Positions 1 through 8,938 are shown, counted from the first letter of the stretch. The stretch: 51,165 bases of DNA from RGIG2707 sp045600065 (GCA_045600065.1 JAZRXE010000069.1:1-51165); one strand, 5' to 3'. Numbers and translations are program-made. The notes: a model not told the origin generated them from the sequence alone.

Positions 1-5
1 TTAAG

Positions 6-30
6 AACACAGAAGAACCGTCCCCTTGTG
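6..30. repeat. dispersed GGGGACGGTTCT-family repeat, single copy
   Basis: This 25-base stretch (core CCGTCCCCTTGTG) matches the inverted half of the repeat cluster at 33331-33351. It begins with AACACAGAAGAACC, as the hairpin arm there does. It lies 9 bases beyond the stop codon of the exported BspA-like gene. It is probably a non-coding dispersed repeat. Only the portion inside the window can be judged. Confidence 0.75.
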
Positions 31-39
31 CTTTTGAGC

Positions 40-2214
40 TTAACCCACCGGGGCGTTCTGCTCGTATATGAAAATGATCTGGTTATCCGCGGGATCTTCC
101 TGCAGCTTCATATAGACGATATTCGGCGGCTGTATTCCTTCGTAATCCAAAGGACTCTCCCATTTATCGGGGAAATAGTACAGCGCATTCCTCTGTGCAG
201 CGGATAAAGGCTTTGGCTCCGCTGCAACGATATCTCCCACCTTTTCACCCTCGTAATACTCCTGATCAAAGAAGTTTTCAATGAAATAGGGGTAGTTCCG
301 GCTAAAGCAATCATACTTGACGCTGTAGCCGGTGATGGTTTTGGGCAGAGGCTCGTACCAGAAGGTAAACACGTTATTGGTCTTATCAACATCCAGCTTA
401 AGACTGCCGAAATCGGAATGCACTCCGTATCCGGTTATGGGCTGATACTGCAGGTTTATCTGCTCACCCACTGCACCGGTGGTGGTATAGGATGCAATAA
501 GCTCGTTACCGTTTTGGACGTCTCTGTAGTATACCGTGTATTCCGGATTTTGGATCAGGCCGTAATCAAGCTCCCAACTGATGAATTCGTAGCCGTTACG
601 CTTGGGGGTCACCGGAGAAACAGCATATTCGATACCGGATTCTCCCCTGTCGTTTTCCGGCATGAGGGCTGCGGTATTCTCGGCGCCGTCGAAATAGTCC
701 ATCGAGAAGGACTGATGCTGCGCCTCGACAAATACATATGCCATACCGTAGGAAGCCGATTCTGCGTAGTCTCCGGCGCCCTTTATGATGACCCTGTGTT
801 CACCGAGAGCTGTAGGATCATTGTCATATTCACAGACGAAGTCCCTGCCCTCTTCAAGTCCGTCGATGCTGATCACGGGAGCCTCATCTCCTTCTGTCAG
901 CACGGTTTTGGAAATATTGATATCGCTGAAATCAAATACCTTTTTGATGATGAAATCCACCGTAGTCGAGCCCGTCCAGTCGCCGATGCCCTTGACGGTC
1001 ACATGAGCGGTTCCCGGCTCCACATTGTCCGAATACTCCAGTGTATATCCGACGTTTTCGATGATGCCGTTGACATAGACCTTGGGTGTTTTAGCCGTAC
1101 CATCGTAAACAAACTCGTCCTCTTCGAGAAGGATGCGGCTGTTCAGGCGATTGGCGGAATACTTGACCATATATGTTCTGGTGCAGATTCCTTCATAATC
1201 TCCAATGCCTATGACCTTGATAGTGGCACGGCCGGCTGTCGCATAAGTGGAAACAGAAAGATACTCCAGCTTGTAATCTACCCCTTCGGTCAGTACGGCA
1301 GAACCCAGCATGACCACAGGCTTGGGCTTGGATGAAGAGCCGGAGGGATATTCCTCTGCATCAAGGATCACAACGGCATCCTTCAGATCGTTGCGCATAT
1401 CCGGCGTCACCTTTGTGGAATCGGTAAAATACCCGGGGCGTCCTTCGGAAGCCTTGTCGAGAACAGCATACGGAGAATCGATATGATCCTTGCTGAAGAC
1501 CGTGCCGTCTCCGCCCTTGATCATGGAAGCATTCTGAAAAGCATTGGCGTATGCGACCTTGGTCACAGGATCATACCAGTCGGTATCGCTGTAGATCACT
1601 TCGAGCTCGTTGCAGTCCCGGCAAAAATGAGCCATACGCTTCATTCCGGAAGGATGCACACCCGTCAGGTTTATCTTCTTCAGATGGGTGCAGCCGTTGA
1701 ACATCGTGTTGACGTTGGTCAGCTTTGGGGCGGAAATCCCTGAAAAATCAATGCTGTAAAGGCTGCTGCAGCCGCTGAACATATTTTGGGCAGATATCGC
1801 ATTCGACATATCCAGCGAAGAGATATCCACATAGGCCAGAGACGCGCAGCTTTCGAACATGTAGCTGAAGCTGGTGCAGGAAGATGTATCCAGATATTCC
1901 ATGCCTTCGATCGTCGTCAGTCTGGGATAATTCCTGAAGAAACCCCCGGCATCGGTCGCCGGATAGTCCTTCATACTGGGATCGATCACGATCTTATATA
2001 CGTTAGACTTGTTTTTGGGATCTAAATTGTAGTACACCGTGCCCTCATCGGTATGATCCAGAGAATCATAATAAAAGGTCATGGTGCCTCCGGTGAATCC
2101 GGAATAGACAAGCTGGAGCTTAGGTTCTCCTTCCTCGGCGTAGGCTGCTGCCGGGAACAAGCTGAGCACAAGCATCAAGGCCATTATGCATGCGATAAAG
2201 TACTTTCTCTTCAT
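40..2214 (-). CDS. Exported BspA-like leucine-rich repeat surface protein
   Basis: A 724-residue secreted protein. Residues 1-26 form a signal peptide (basic MKRK, hydrophobic core, likely cleavage after AYA-26). Residues of about 90-230 hold BspA-type (DUF285) leucine-rich repeats with recurring MF-x-GC-x-L units such as MFSGCSSLYSIDFSG. Residues of about 270-490 contain three copies of a beta-sandwich-like repeat with YDG...P.V and G.GDY-type ends. The C-terminal third resembles the tail of the exported beta-helix protein at 45797-48307, including the shared TFWYEP motif. No LPXTG motif or C-terminal membrane segment is present, so attachment is unclear. BspA-family repeats are known from adhesins of oral and gut bacteria; an adhesion role here is inference. 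A good sigma-A promoter lies at 2273-2301. Confidence 0.85.
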   Translation of the reverse strand: MKRKYFIACIMALMLVLSLFPAAAYAEEGEPKLQLVYSGFTGGTMTFYYDSLDHTDEGTVYYNLDPKNKSNVYKIVIDPSMKDYPATDAGGFFRNYPRLTTIEGMEYLDTSSCTSFSYMFESCASLAYVDISSLDMSNAISAQNMFSGCSSLYSIDFSGISAPKLTNVNTMFNGCTHLKKINLTGVHPSGMKRMAHFCRDCNELEVIYSDTDWYDPVTKVAYANAFQNASMIKGGDGTVFSKDHIDSPYAVLDKASEGRPGYFTDSTKVTPDMRNDLKDAVVILDAEEYPSGSSSKPKPVVMLGSAVLTEGVDYKLEYLSVSTYATAGRATIKVIGIGDYEGICTRTYMVKYSANRLNSRILLEEDEFVYDGTAKTPKVYVNGIIENVGYTLEYSDNVEPGTAHVTVKGIGDWTGSTTVDFIIKKVFDFSDINISKTVLTEGDEAPVISIDGLEEGRDFVCEYDNDPTALGEHRVIIKGAGDYAESASYGMAYVFVEAQHQSFSMDYFDGAENTAALMPENDRGESGIEYAVSPVTPKRNGYEFISWELDYGLIQNPEYTVYYRDVQNGNELIASYTTTGAVGEQINLQYQPITGYGVHSDFGSLKLDVDKTNNVFTFWYEPLPKTITGYSVKYDCFSRNYPYFIENFFDQEYYEGEKVGDIVAAEPKPLSAAQRNALYYFPDKWESPLDYEGIQPPNIVYMKLQEDPADNQIIFIYEQNAPVG

Positions 2215-2272
2215 AATCCTTCACATTTCCTGTTGAGTGTATAAACTAAAATTAATACTAATATTATTATTA

Positions 2273-2301
2273 ATTATAACTGTTATCGTTAGCTTTGTAA
2301 A
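2273..2301 (-). promoter_or_regulatory. Sigma-A promoter of the BspA-like gene
   Basis: On the minus strand TTTACA (2296-2301) is followed after exactly 17 bases by TATAAT (2273-2278), about 60 bases before the start codon. The surroundings are very AT-rich. A weak ribosome binding site (AAGGA) sits close to the ATG. Confidence 0.7.
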
Positions 2302-2342
2302 CCGAAAACAGCAAAACTGCAAGGGTTTTTGTCCTTGTAATA

Positions 2343-2370
2343 CAAAAAAACGGACCTTTAAAAGATCCGT
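2343..2370 (-). terminator. Intrinsic terminator of the tRNA-Val gene
   Basis: Just downstream of the tRNA the minus strand reads ACGGATC, a 7-base loop, GGTCCGT, then seven T. The stem is 7 bp with one G-T pair. It separates the tRNA from the downstream surface-protein gene. Confidence 0.75.
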
Positions 2371-2374
2371 TCAT

Positions 2375-2451
2375 TGGTGGGCGATATTGGACTTGAACCA
2401 ACGGCCTCATGCATGTCGAGCATGCGCTCTAACCAGCTGAGCTAACCGCCC
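2375..2451 (-). tRNA. tRNA-Val, anticodon GAC, CCA encoded
   Basis: The minus strand folds as a complete 77-base cloverleaf: acceptor GGGCGGT/ATCGCCC, D arm GCTC...GAGC, anticodon stem CATGC/GCATG, a 5-base variable region, T arm GTTGG-TTCAAGT-CCAAT, discriminator A and an encoded CCA. The 7-base anticodon loop is TCGACAT, giving GAC (valine). Position 33 is C rather than the near-universal U. The 3' end ACCA can pair with the UGGU of the valS T-box in this window, and GAC matches its GUC specifier. Confidence 0.9.
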
Positions 2452-2500
2452 GTATTACTGAATCCGACACGTATTTCATACCGTCAAACGCAGTAAAAAG

Positions 2501-2529
2501 ATAATACTATAATGCAAGTACTTTTGCAA
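2501..2529 (-). promoter_or_regulatory. Promoter of the tRNA-Val gene
   Basis: The minus strand has TTGCAA (2524-2529), a 17-base spacer and TATTAT (2501-2506), about 50 bases upstream of the mature tRNA 5' end. The tRNA therefore seems to be a single-gene transcription unit. Confidence 0.65.
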
Positions 2530-2600
2530 GCATTATTTATGAACTCGCACAGAGTATTTGAAAACAGTAGCAGGCTTTTGCGCCCGGCGTCAGAGTCCGG

Positions 2601-3803
2601 TTATTTTTCAAGCAGCGCGGCTATGACCTGCACAGCCTGTACTATATATCTGCTGTCCGTAAATTCGTCCGGTCTGTGGCTGTGACCGCCGCGGCTGGGC
2701 ACGAATATCATGGATGTTGGCGTAAGCTCGGCGAATATCTGTGAATCATGGCCTGCGCCGCTGTTTATCGGCATGTAGTTTACACCCGTATCCTTCATGG
2801 CCTGCTCAACTGCAAGAGTCATGCTGTTGTCAAGAGGCAGAGCGGGAACCTTGGTTGCATGCTCGAGAACCACGCTGTTGTCCTTGGTAAACATAAGGCT
2901 CTTGGGCCGGCATATGTCGATAATATCCTGCCTCATGCCTGCAAGATCCTCTGCCCGGGGAGACCTGGCATCCACTGAAAAACGCACGCTGTCGGAAATC
3001 GTATTGATGGCATTGGGACTGACGCTCATAAAGCCTGTAGTAAGCACGCTGTCTTTGTATTTCCCGGGTATGCCCTGAAGCTCGAGTATCAGCTGGCAGG
3101 CAGCGATCAGCGCGTCGCTGCGGTAGCTCATGGGCGTGGTTCCGGAATGCCCGCAGGAGCCTCCGACATTTACAAAGAAGCGCTCTATGCCGTTGATATT
3201 GGTAACAAGGCCAAGCTCCCTGCCCTCGTTTTCCAATATGGCACCCTGCTCTATGTGGACCTCTATATAACCCTCAGCGTTTTTAAGACTCGTTTTCAGG
3301 CTGATCTCCTCGTCTCCGTACATGCCCATGGACGCAAGCTCATCAAGTGGCTGACCGGTCTGCTTGTCAAAGCTTTCAGAAAGAGGATAAATACCCGCGA
3401 TCACCTTGCTGGACATAAAGCCCTGGGTAAAGCGAACTCCCTCCTCATCGTTGAAGGCAAGAACATCTATGCTCTTTTCGGGCAGAAAACCCTTGTCCTT
3501 AAAGTACTTTACAACAGCCAGGCCGCAAGCTATTCCGGCAACACCGTCGAATCTTCCTCCGTTGTAAACCGTGTCATAATGAGAGCCTATTATCAACGAG
3601 CCCGGATCTCTGCCTTCCATATGACCCTGTATCGTCCCGTAGCGGTCGCAGTGTACCTCAAGGCCGAGATCCCGCATTTTTTCGATTATATACCGATATG
3701 CCCTGACGGATTCTTCGGTAAAGGGAAGCCTTGCCTGTCCCTCATAGCCCTCCGCCGAAAATTCTGACATTTCATCAATAAAGGTATCTATATAGTTTTT
3801 CAT
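2601..3803 (-). CDS. M20-family amidohydrolase (N-carbamoyl amino acid hydrolase / allantoate amidohydrolase type)
   Basis: A 400-residue zinc-dependent hydrolase of the AllC/hydantoinase-carbamoylase group, which removes carbamoyl or related groups from amino-acid derivatives in the cytoplasm. Metal-site motifs are visible in order: GSHYDTV with the FDGVAG segment, FNDEEGVRF (tandem acids), EVHIEQG, and a late GAGHDSQIF histidine. The lid domain with SGTTPMSYR is also present. The start at 3803 (MKNYID) is preferred because GGGGGTAGGG lies just before it. A longer frame reaching 3860 would run through the terminator hairpin at 3820-3851. The exact substrate (N-carbamoyl-L-amino acid, allantoate or ureidoglycolate) cannot be assigned; no allantoin or hydantoin genes lie nearby. 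Confidence 0.85.
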   Translation of the reverse strand: MKNYIDTFIDEMSEFSAEGYEGQARLPFTEESVRAYRYIIEKMRDLGLEVHCDRYGTIQGHMEGRDPGSLIIGSHYDTVYNGGRFDGVAGIACGLAVVKYFKDKGFLPEKSIDVLAFNDEEGVRFTQGFMSSKVIAGIYPLSESFDKQTGQPLDELASMGMYGDEEISLKTSLKNAEGYIEVHIEQGAILENEGRELGLVTNINGIERFFVNVGGSCGHSGTTPMSYRSDALIAACQLILELQGIPGKYKDSVLTTGFMSVSPNAINTISDSVRFSVDARSPRAEDLAGMRQDIIDICRPKSLMFTKDNSVVLEHATKVPALPLDNSMTLAVEQAMKDTGVNYMPINSGAGHDSQIFAELTPTSMIFVPSRGGHSHRPDEFTDSRYIVQAVQVIAALLEK

Positions 3804-3819
3804 CTTCCCTACCCCCGTT

Positions 3820-3851
3820 AAAAATACAAAAAGAGACCCTTCCGGGCCTCT
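3820..3851 (-). terminator. Intrinsic terminator between the P-loop gene and the M20 hydrolase
   Basis: The minus strand has AGAGGCCC, loop GGAA, GGGTCTCT, then a T-rich run. The 8-bp stem contains one G-T pair. It lies 10 bases past the P-loop gene stop and ends about 17 bases before the M20 hydrolase start, leaving no room for a separate promoter after it. It may act as a partial terminator or attenuator. Confidence 0.75.
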
Positions 3852-3861
3852 TGCTTTCACA

Positions 3862-4281
3862 TCAGTTTAAAATTTCATACTGATCGATGAAGCTGCCAAG
3901 CTCCGCTTTATCTGCGCTTACGCTGACGATGAAGTCCGGCCCGTAATGCTCGGAAATGGCTGCAAGTCTGCTGAGGAAACCTTCAAGATCTTCGAGCTTA
4001 ACATCAGCATGCTTTAGTATGCTGTCAATGTATATGCATTCGATGTCGTGATCCTGACTGATAATGCCCAAAATAAAACCGATGTACTGATCGATATTTG
4101 TAACCTGCTCAAAATCATCCATGCAAATAACACGAATGCGGTACTGTAGATCGTACATCAGACGCTGATTCTTATTGATAAAAACAACGCTGCCGTTGAC
4201 TCTGTCAAGGCTTGAATTTGCCATATCGATCATCATTTTGGTCTTTCCTGACCCCTTGTGACCGATAAGTAACTTAACCAT
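3862..4281 (-). CDS. Small P-loop NTP-binding protein, function unknown
   Basis: A 139-residue protein with a Walker A motif at its N-terminus (GHKGSGKTK, residues 6-14) and a Walker-B-like strand IYIDS in the middle. The remaining alternating strands and helices fit a minimal P-loop fold with no extra domain. No signal peptide or membrane segment is seen. The start at 4281 (MVKLLIG) is chosen because AAAGGGG lies 9-10 bases upstream; the ATG at 4290 would touch that site directly. A well-formed promoter lies at 4343-4371. I do not recognise the family well enough to name a role; similarity to PilT-like or kinase-like P-loop proteins is only general. Confidence 0.75.
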   Translation of the reverse strand: MVKLLIGHKGSGKTKMMIDMANSSLDRVNGSVVFINKNQRLMYDLQYRIRVICMDDFEQVTNIDQYIGFILGIISQDHDIECIYIDSILKHADVKLEDLEGFLSRLAAISEHYGPDFIVSVSADKAELGSFIDQYEILN

Positions 4282-4342
4282 CGTAATCATCCCCTTTCAG
4301 ATGCCTCACGCTGTGAGCCGCATCTATATTTTAAATCAATTT

Positions 4343-4371
4343 ATTATATAAAAACCAAGTACACATTACAA
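4343..4371 (-). promoter_or_regulatory. Promoter of the P-loop gene
   Basis: The minus strand shows TTGTAA (4366-4371), 17 bases, then TATAAT (4343-4348). It begins immediately after the rlmN stop codon, so the P-loop gene starts its own transcript. An imperfect GC-rich inverted stretch follows in the leader. Confidence 0.65.
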
Positions 4372-4376
4372 GCCCT

Positions 4377-5399
4377 TTATTGCTCTGCATGATTCTTGCG
4401 CAGCTGACCGCAGGCGGCATCTATGTCGCTGCCCAGCTTGCGCCTTATGCTTGCAGGTACTCCGTGCTCCTCAAGATAATTGCAGAATCTGACTGCCTGC
4501 CTCCTGTCCGTGGCCTGCAGGCCTGTTTCATGCACGGGATTGAGCGTAATAAGATTTACGTGGCAAAGCATGCCCCTGAGCAGCCCGATAAGCCTTTGAG
4601 CATGCTCAAGGCTGTCGTTGCGGCCGAAAATAAGAGTATATTCAAAGGTGATGCGCCTTCCGGTCTTTTCCGAATGCTCTCTGCAGGCAGCCAGCAGGGA
4701 ATCCATATCGTAAGCTTTTGCAACTGGCATTAGCTTCTCCCTTTCCTGCTGGGATCCGGCATGAAGCGATATTGCCAGATTGACCTGAGGAAATTCGTCA
4801 CCGAACTGCCTGATCCGGGGCACTATTCCGCAGGTGGATACGGTAATTGCCCTGTAGCTCAGGCCCACTCCCTTTGGATCGTGGATCATATTCAGAAAGC
4901 TGCACAGCTCCTGATAGTTGTCGAAGGGTTCGCCTATACCCATGAGCACAACATGGTTTATGGGCATGCCGGTATGCCTGCAGACGATTAAATATTCATC
5001 CAGCATTTCCCAGGCCTTAAGGCCTCTCACCTTGCCCCCGAGGGTCGAAGCGCAGAATTTGCAGCCCATCGGGCATCCGACCTCTGTGGAGATGCAAAGA
5101 GAATTGCCATATTCGTATTGCATAAATACTGCTTCGATCTGGTTCCCGTCTTCCAGTCCAAGCAGGTATTTGCGAGTTCCGTCGGAGGACTGCTGAACCA
5201 GATCTACGGTAAGACTGTTGAATAAATATTCATCATTCAGTCTTTGTCTCAGGCTCGCGGGAAGGTCAGTCATTTCATCGAAGCTGTCAGCTCCCCTGCA
5301 TATCCACTGAAAGATCTGCTGCTCTCTGAAGGCGGGCTGACCCAGAGCTTTCAGAGCATCCTTGCGGTCTTCTCTTGTTAAAGCTTTAAAATTAATCAT
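4377..5399 (-). CDS. rlmN: 23S rRNA (adenine-2503-C2)/tRNA methyltransferase RlmN
   Basis: A 340-residue radical-SAM enzyme that methylates C2 of A2503 in 23S rRNA, and A37 of some tRNAs. The [4Fe-4S] cluster motif is CPMGCKFC, preceded by ISTEVG as is typical. The C-terminal catalytic cysteine is in the segment DIDAACGQL, and the glycine-rich MGIGEPFDN SAM-binding motif is present. Length matches the family. Only 6 bases separate the holA stop from this start, so it is probably co-transcribed with comEC and holA. Confidence 0.95.
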   Translation of the reverse strand: MINFKALTREDRKDALKALGQPAFREQQIFQWICRGADSFDEMTDLPASLRQRLNDEYLFNSLTVDLVQQSSDGTRKYLLGLEDGNQIEAVFMQYEYGNSLCISTEVGCPMGCKFCASTLGGKVRGLKAWEMLDEYLIVCRHTGMPINHVVLMGIGEPFDNYQELCSFLNMIHDPKGVGLSYRAITVSTCGIVPRIRQFGDEFPQVNLAISLHAGSQQEREKLMPVAKAYDMDSLLAACREHSEKTGRRITFEYTLIFGRNDSLEHAQRLIGLLRGMLCHVNLITLNPVHETGLQATDRRQAVRFCNYLEEHGVPASIRRKLGSDIDAACGQLRKNHAEQ

Positions 5400-5405
5400 A
5401 CCGAT

Positions 5406-6488
5406 TTACAACCCTGCAATGAAAAGCTCCAGAGCGAGCTTGCCGTCCATGAGCCCGTCTTTTATGTCTTTTTCTAGCTGGTACGCCCGGAACAGGTCCT
5501 CCCTGAGTTTTGCGGGGCTCAGACCGGAGGATGCCTGCATGGCCTTTTTCAGCCTGTATTCGTTTATACCCATGGCCGATACTATAGTCTGATAGGACTG
5601 CCCCTCTGCCTTGCGCTCGGCGGCCTCTACCATGATCTCCAGCTGTGATATGACAAGCCCGGTAAAGCCCAGAATGACTCCCATAGCCTTGGAGGGCTGA
5701 GAAAGATCAAGGCTGTCATTAAGCACGGAAAAGGCAGTGGATCTGTTGCCTGAAAAGGCTGAATCAAGCAGCTTGAAGGCGTCTGTTTCAGCCCTTGCTG
5801 GCACGCATGCCATAAGCTCTCCGAGGCTTATCTGGGGTTTTTCGGAAATAGCGACCACCTTTTTCAGGTCGTTTTCCATATTCCAGAGCTTATAGGTGCT
5901 GTCCTTGTCCCCATAGCCGCAGGCGTCGGCAAAGCGAAGAAGATCCTCTCTGGAGGCAGTTTTTCCGGCAGCGGAAAGGCGCTTGTTCATCCAGGCTGCA
6001 AGGGTCCCTCTGTCAAGAGGTACAAAGTCGAACACAAGGCCGTGCTTTGCTATCGTCTTATAAAGGCTGCGTGTCTTGTTAGGCTTCGGGCAGGTTAGCA
6101 CCAGAATAGTGCTTTCGGGGCTTTGGGGTATGTATTCGCACAGCTTATCCGAACCCTCGGAGGATTCGCTTCTGCCCTGCTCGAAGTATGCGCTGATATC
6201 GGCAATGACCAGCTTTTTGGATGATAACAGAGGAAGAGTCTCGCATGCCTCTATAATGCCGCCCGCGTCAGCCTCCTCATCGGTGAATCTGATGCAGTCG
6301 AGTGCCGCGCAGGCAGGGTTTATCAGGCCTGCTTCCAGATAGCCGCAGGCCCAGGATATAAGAAAATCTTCATTTCCGCACAGCAGCAGCACCCTGGGAT
6401 AAACACCCGTGATTTCAGCTTCGCGCATCACCTTGGTTATGATCCTGAAGGGATGCTCCGTCATCTGGTTGTTCTTTTGATAAGCCAA
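5406..6488 (-). CDS. holA: DNA polymerase III delta subunit
   Basis: A 360-residue clamp-loader subunit that opens the sliding clamp and loads it on primed DNA. The order of features fits HolA: an N-terminal AAA-like domain (VLLLCGNEDFLISWA, later LVIADIS), then an all-helical C-terminal region ending in ALELFIAGL. The start is a TTG at 6488, placed 6 bases after AAAGGA. This puts the first 28 bases inside the comEC reading frame, so the two genes are translationally coupled. The comEC-holA order is common in Bacillota. Confidence 0.9.
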   Translation of the reverse strand: MAYQKNNQMTEHPFRIITKVMREAEITGVYPRVLLLCGNEDFLISWACGYLEAGLINPACAALDCIRFTDEEADAGGIIEACETLPLLSSKKLVIADISAYFEQGRSESSEGSDKLCEYIPQSPESTILVLTCPKPNKTRSLYKTIAKHGLVFDFVPLDRGTLAAWMNKRLSAAGKTASREDLLRFADACGYGDKDSTYKLWNMENDLKKVVAISEKPQISLGELMACVPARAETDAFKLLDSAFSGNRSTAFSVLNDSLDLSQPSKAMGVILGFTGLVISQLEIMVEAAERKAEGQSYQTIVSAMGINEYRLKKAMQASSGLSPAKLREDLFRAYQLEKDIKDGLMDGKLALELFIAGL

Positions 6489-8893
6489 TTCTTGTCCTTT
6501 GCGGCGTTTTCAAATAAAAGCGCGCCGTCTTCCGCACTTTTAAGGCATACAGCCCCGGATTCATCTGTTCTTGCATATATTATACCCGATTCTTCAAGCA
6601 AATCAATGACTCGGCCTGAGGGATGACCGTAGGAATTGCCTGCACCCACGCTTATCACGGCAAAATCGGGTGAAGCGGCACTCAGAAAATCCTCGCCGGT
6701 GGAATAGGCAGAGCCGTGGTGAGCAAGCTTTAAAACCTGACAATCCAAAGCCTGCCGGCCATATAGCCGTATCAGATCTTCTTCAGTATCGAATCCGGCA
6801 TCCGCGGTCAGAAGGACCTTCAGCTTACCGTATTCAAGCATCATTACAAGTCCGGCCTCATTGCCGTCTGCCGGGCGTCCGGGCTGAGGACTGAGGACCT
6901 TCAGCACTGCGTTTTCCGATATTATGATCTCGTCTCCGGCTGCCACAAAGGAGATATCCCCGCATTTGAAATCTGACATGTCCTCTGCCTCGCAGCTTTG
7001 CGGAAAGACCATGGCATTTACTGACAATATCTCCGACAGCCGGGCAATTCCCCTGCTGTGGTCGGCATCCATATGGGTGACAGCCGCAAGATCTATGGAG
7101 CGAACACCGTTCTTGAGCAGATATGGCCGCAGAGTATCCTCGGCAATATCGGAATAAAAGCTTCCTCCGCCGTCTATCAGTATGTTTTTCCCGTCTATCT
7201 GAAGGTGTATGCTGTCGCCCTGGCCGACATCGAGAAAGCTCAACACGCGAGTGTCATGGTGCCAGGGAATCAGTGTATCCGCCAGTCCGAAAGCCTTCGG
7301 AACAATGCAGCCCGAGGCTGCAAGCAGACACAGCACAGCGGCCTTCGAGCCCGATCTGCCCCTGCGGCTCAGCATATAGCCCGTGTCCCCGAACAGAAAA
7401 AAGAAGGCTGCGTAATATACCAGAAGCAGTCCGAGAGCAGGTGCTGCCGCATACCTTCCATGCAAAACACTGTCAGCGGCAGTATCTGAGAGGAACCTGA
7501 TCGCCTTGCATAATATTCTTGCGCTTCCGCATATATATTCAAAGCATATTCTACCTATAGAAGCAGTATTTAACATATTAGCGGCTTGCATAATTATAAA
7601 TATCAAAAACAGCACCAGACCCAGAGGCAGCAGCAGAGACGCCGCTGCCGCAGCCGGAGGATTGATAAGTATTGATACCGGACTGAAGGTAAGAAAATGG
7701 AATACACTCAGGGGGAGCATGCCCAGCTGTATCATAACGCAGGGACCGATAAGCTGCCCTGCGTAGAATATCGCATTGCTCTTTTTCTCGTCAGACAGCT
7801 GCAGTATCTTAAGGTTCACCCAGGGAACCGCCACGCCCATGGTATAGGCAGCCGCAAAGGAAAGCTGCAGTCCGGAATTGAAGATCAGATAAGGATTGTA
7901 CAAAAGCATGCCGCCTAGCACCGCAGAAGCCCCGCAGACGCTGTCGTAGCGTCTGTGCAGGTGAAAGGACGCTATCCGTATATAAATCATCAGCACGGCT
8001 CTTATCACAGATACCGAGTAATCTGCCAGTGACGCGTAAAGCCACAGGGCGCATACGCTTACGATGGAAGTGAGCCCGGTTCTCCTGCCCCTCATAAGCT
8101 TTTGCACAAAGGAATACATCAGGCCCACATGCAATCCGGAGACTGCAAGTATATGGGCTATTCCGCCCAGACGGAGATCCTCGTACATATCCTGATCGAG
8201 CATGCTTTTATCTCCGAACATGAGGGCCTTGAGCAGCCCCAGATCCTCTTCACAAAGCCAGGCGCCGGCATATTGACTGAAGGCTTCCTTGTATACCGAA
8301 AGCAGGTGCAGCAGAGGCCTGGATACCCCCAGCTCCTCCAGTCTGTATTTGTTGATCTTTACGCAGGAAAACACATTTATCGATGCCAGATATGCGGAAT
8401 AATCAAAGCAGCCCCGGTTCCTGCGCCCGGCAGGGGCACTGACCTGCCCTGCCAGCCTCACCCTCCGCCCTGTAAGATCAGCCGCGGCAGCCCTGTCATC
8501 ACTGTCAAGAGAAGCTATTATGCACTCGTCTGCCTTGACGGGCTCCTCTCCTGGAGAGCTGACAGAGTCTATATGCAAGATGAGATCTATCCGCCCCGTA
8601 TACGCTTTATACCTCAGCACGGTTCCGCTGAAGCTGCAAATGCCGCCCTCATGCGCCAGAGCAGCAGACTCGAAGTCCTCAAAGCTGTCCATACGCATTG
8701 CTCCGCAAAGAAGCATTGCAAGGCAGAGCAAAACAGCCCTACCGGTTTTATTATTTTCAAAACCTCGTACATCCCGTAAATAAAAGGCAGCCATGCACAT
8801 GATACACAGCTGCCATATAGCTATATTCGTATAATGACTGAGCAGAATGCCTGCGCACTCTGACATGAGCATTAAAAGCAAGACCCTTTTCAA
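6461..8893 (-). CDS. comEC: DNA internalization channel protein ComEC/Rec2
   Basis: An 810-residue polytopic membrane protein that forms the channel for single-stranded DNA during transformation. Hydrophobic N-terminal segments are followed by an OB-like region, the Competence domain (VLAVSGLHVGLMY about a third of the way in) and several membrane helices. From about residue 545 there is a metallo-beta-lactamase-like domain with FLDVGQGDS, THMDADHSRG and LAHHGSAYSTGEDF; this domain is thought to degrade the non-transported strand. The start is a TTG at 8893 following AGGAGGACAC. No other late competence genes lie in the window, so competence itself cannot be concluded. Confidence 0.93.
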   Translation of the reverse strand: MKRVLLLMLMSECAGILLSHYTNIAIWQLCIMCMAAFYLRDVRGFENNKTGRAVLLCLAMLLCGAMRMDSFEDFESAALAHEGGICSFSGTVLRYKAYTGRIDLILHIDSVSSPGEEPVKADECIIASLDSDDRAAAADLTGRRVRLAGQVSAPAGRRNRGCFDYSAYLASINVFSCVKINKYRLEELGVSRPLLHLLSVYKEAFSQYAGAWLCEEDLGLLKALMFGDKSMLDQDMYEDLRLGGIAHILAVSGLHVGLMYSFVQKLMRGRRTGLTSIVSVCALWLYASLADYSVSVIRAVLMIYIRIASFHLHRRYDSVCGASAVLGGMLLYNPYLIFNSGLQLSFAAAYTMGVAVPWVNLKILQLSDEKKSNAIFYAGQLIGPCVMIQLGMLPLSVFHFLTFSPVSILINPPAAAAASLLLPLGLVLFLIFIIMQAANMLNTASIGRICFEYICGSARILCKAIRFLSDTAADSVLHGRYAAAPALGLLLVYYAAFFFLFGDTGYMLSRRGRSGSKAAVLCLLAASGCIVPKAFGLADTLIPWHHDTRVLSFLDVGQGDSIHLQIDGKNILIDGGGSFYSDIAEDTLRPYLLKNGVRSIDLAAVTHMDADHSRGIARLSEILSVNAMVFPQSCEAEDMSDFKCGDISFVAAGDEIIISENAVLKVLSPQPGRPADGNEAGLVMMLEYGKLKVLLTADAGFDTEEDLIRLYGRQALDCQVLKLAHHGSAYSTGEDFLSAASPDFAVISVGAGNSYGHPSGRVIDLLEESGIIYARTDESGAVCLKSAEDGALLFENAAKDKNWLIKRTTR

Positions 8894-8938
8894 GTGTCCT
8901 CCTGCTCCCCGTCAGAAGAATATTACCATAATTTTACT

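Noticed and set aside
40..2214. Sortase-anchored surface protein
   Set aside because: No LPXTG-like motif followed by a hydrophobic segment and basic tail is present; the same holds for the beta-helix protein.
2375..2451. tRNA-Ser (CGA) reading of the anticodon loop
   Set aside because: The 7-base loop places GAC at positions 34-36; the variable arm is short, unlike tRNA-Ser, and the overall sequence fits tRNA-Val.
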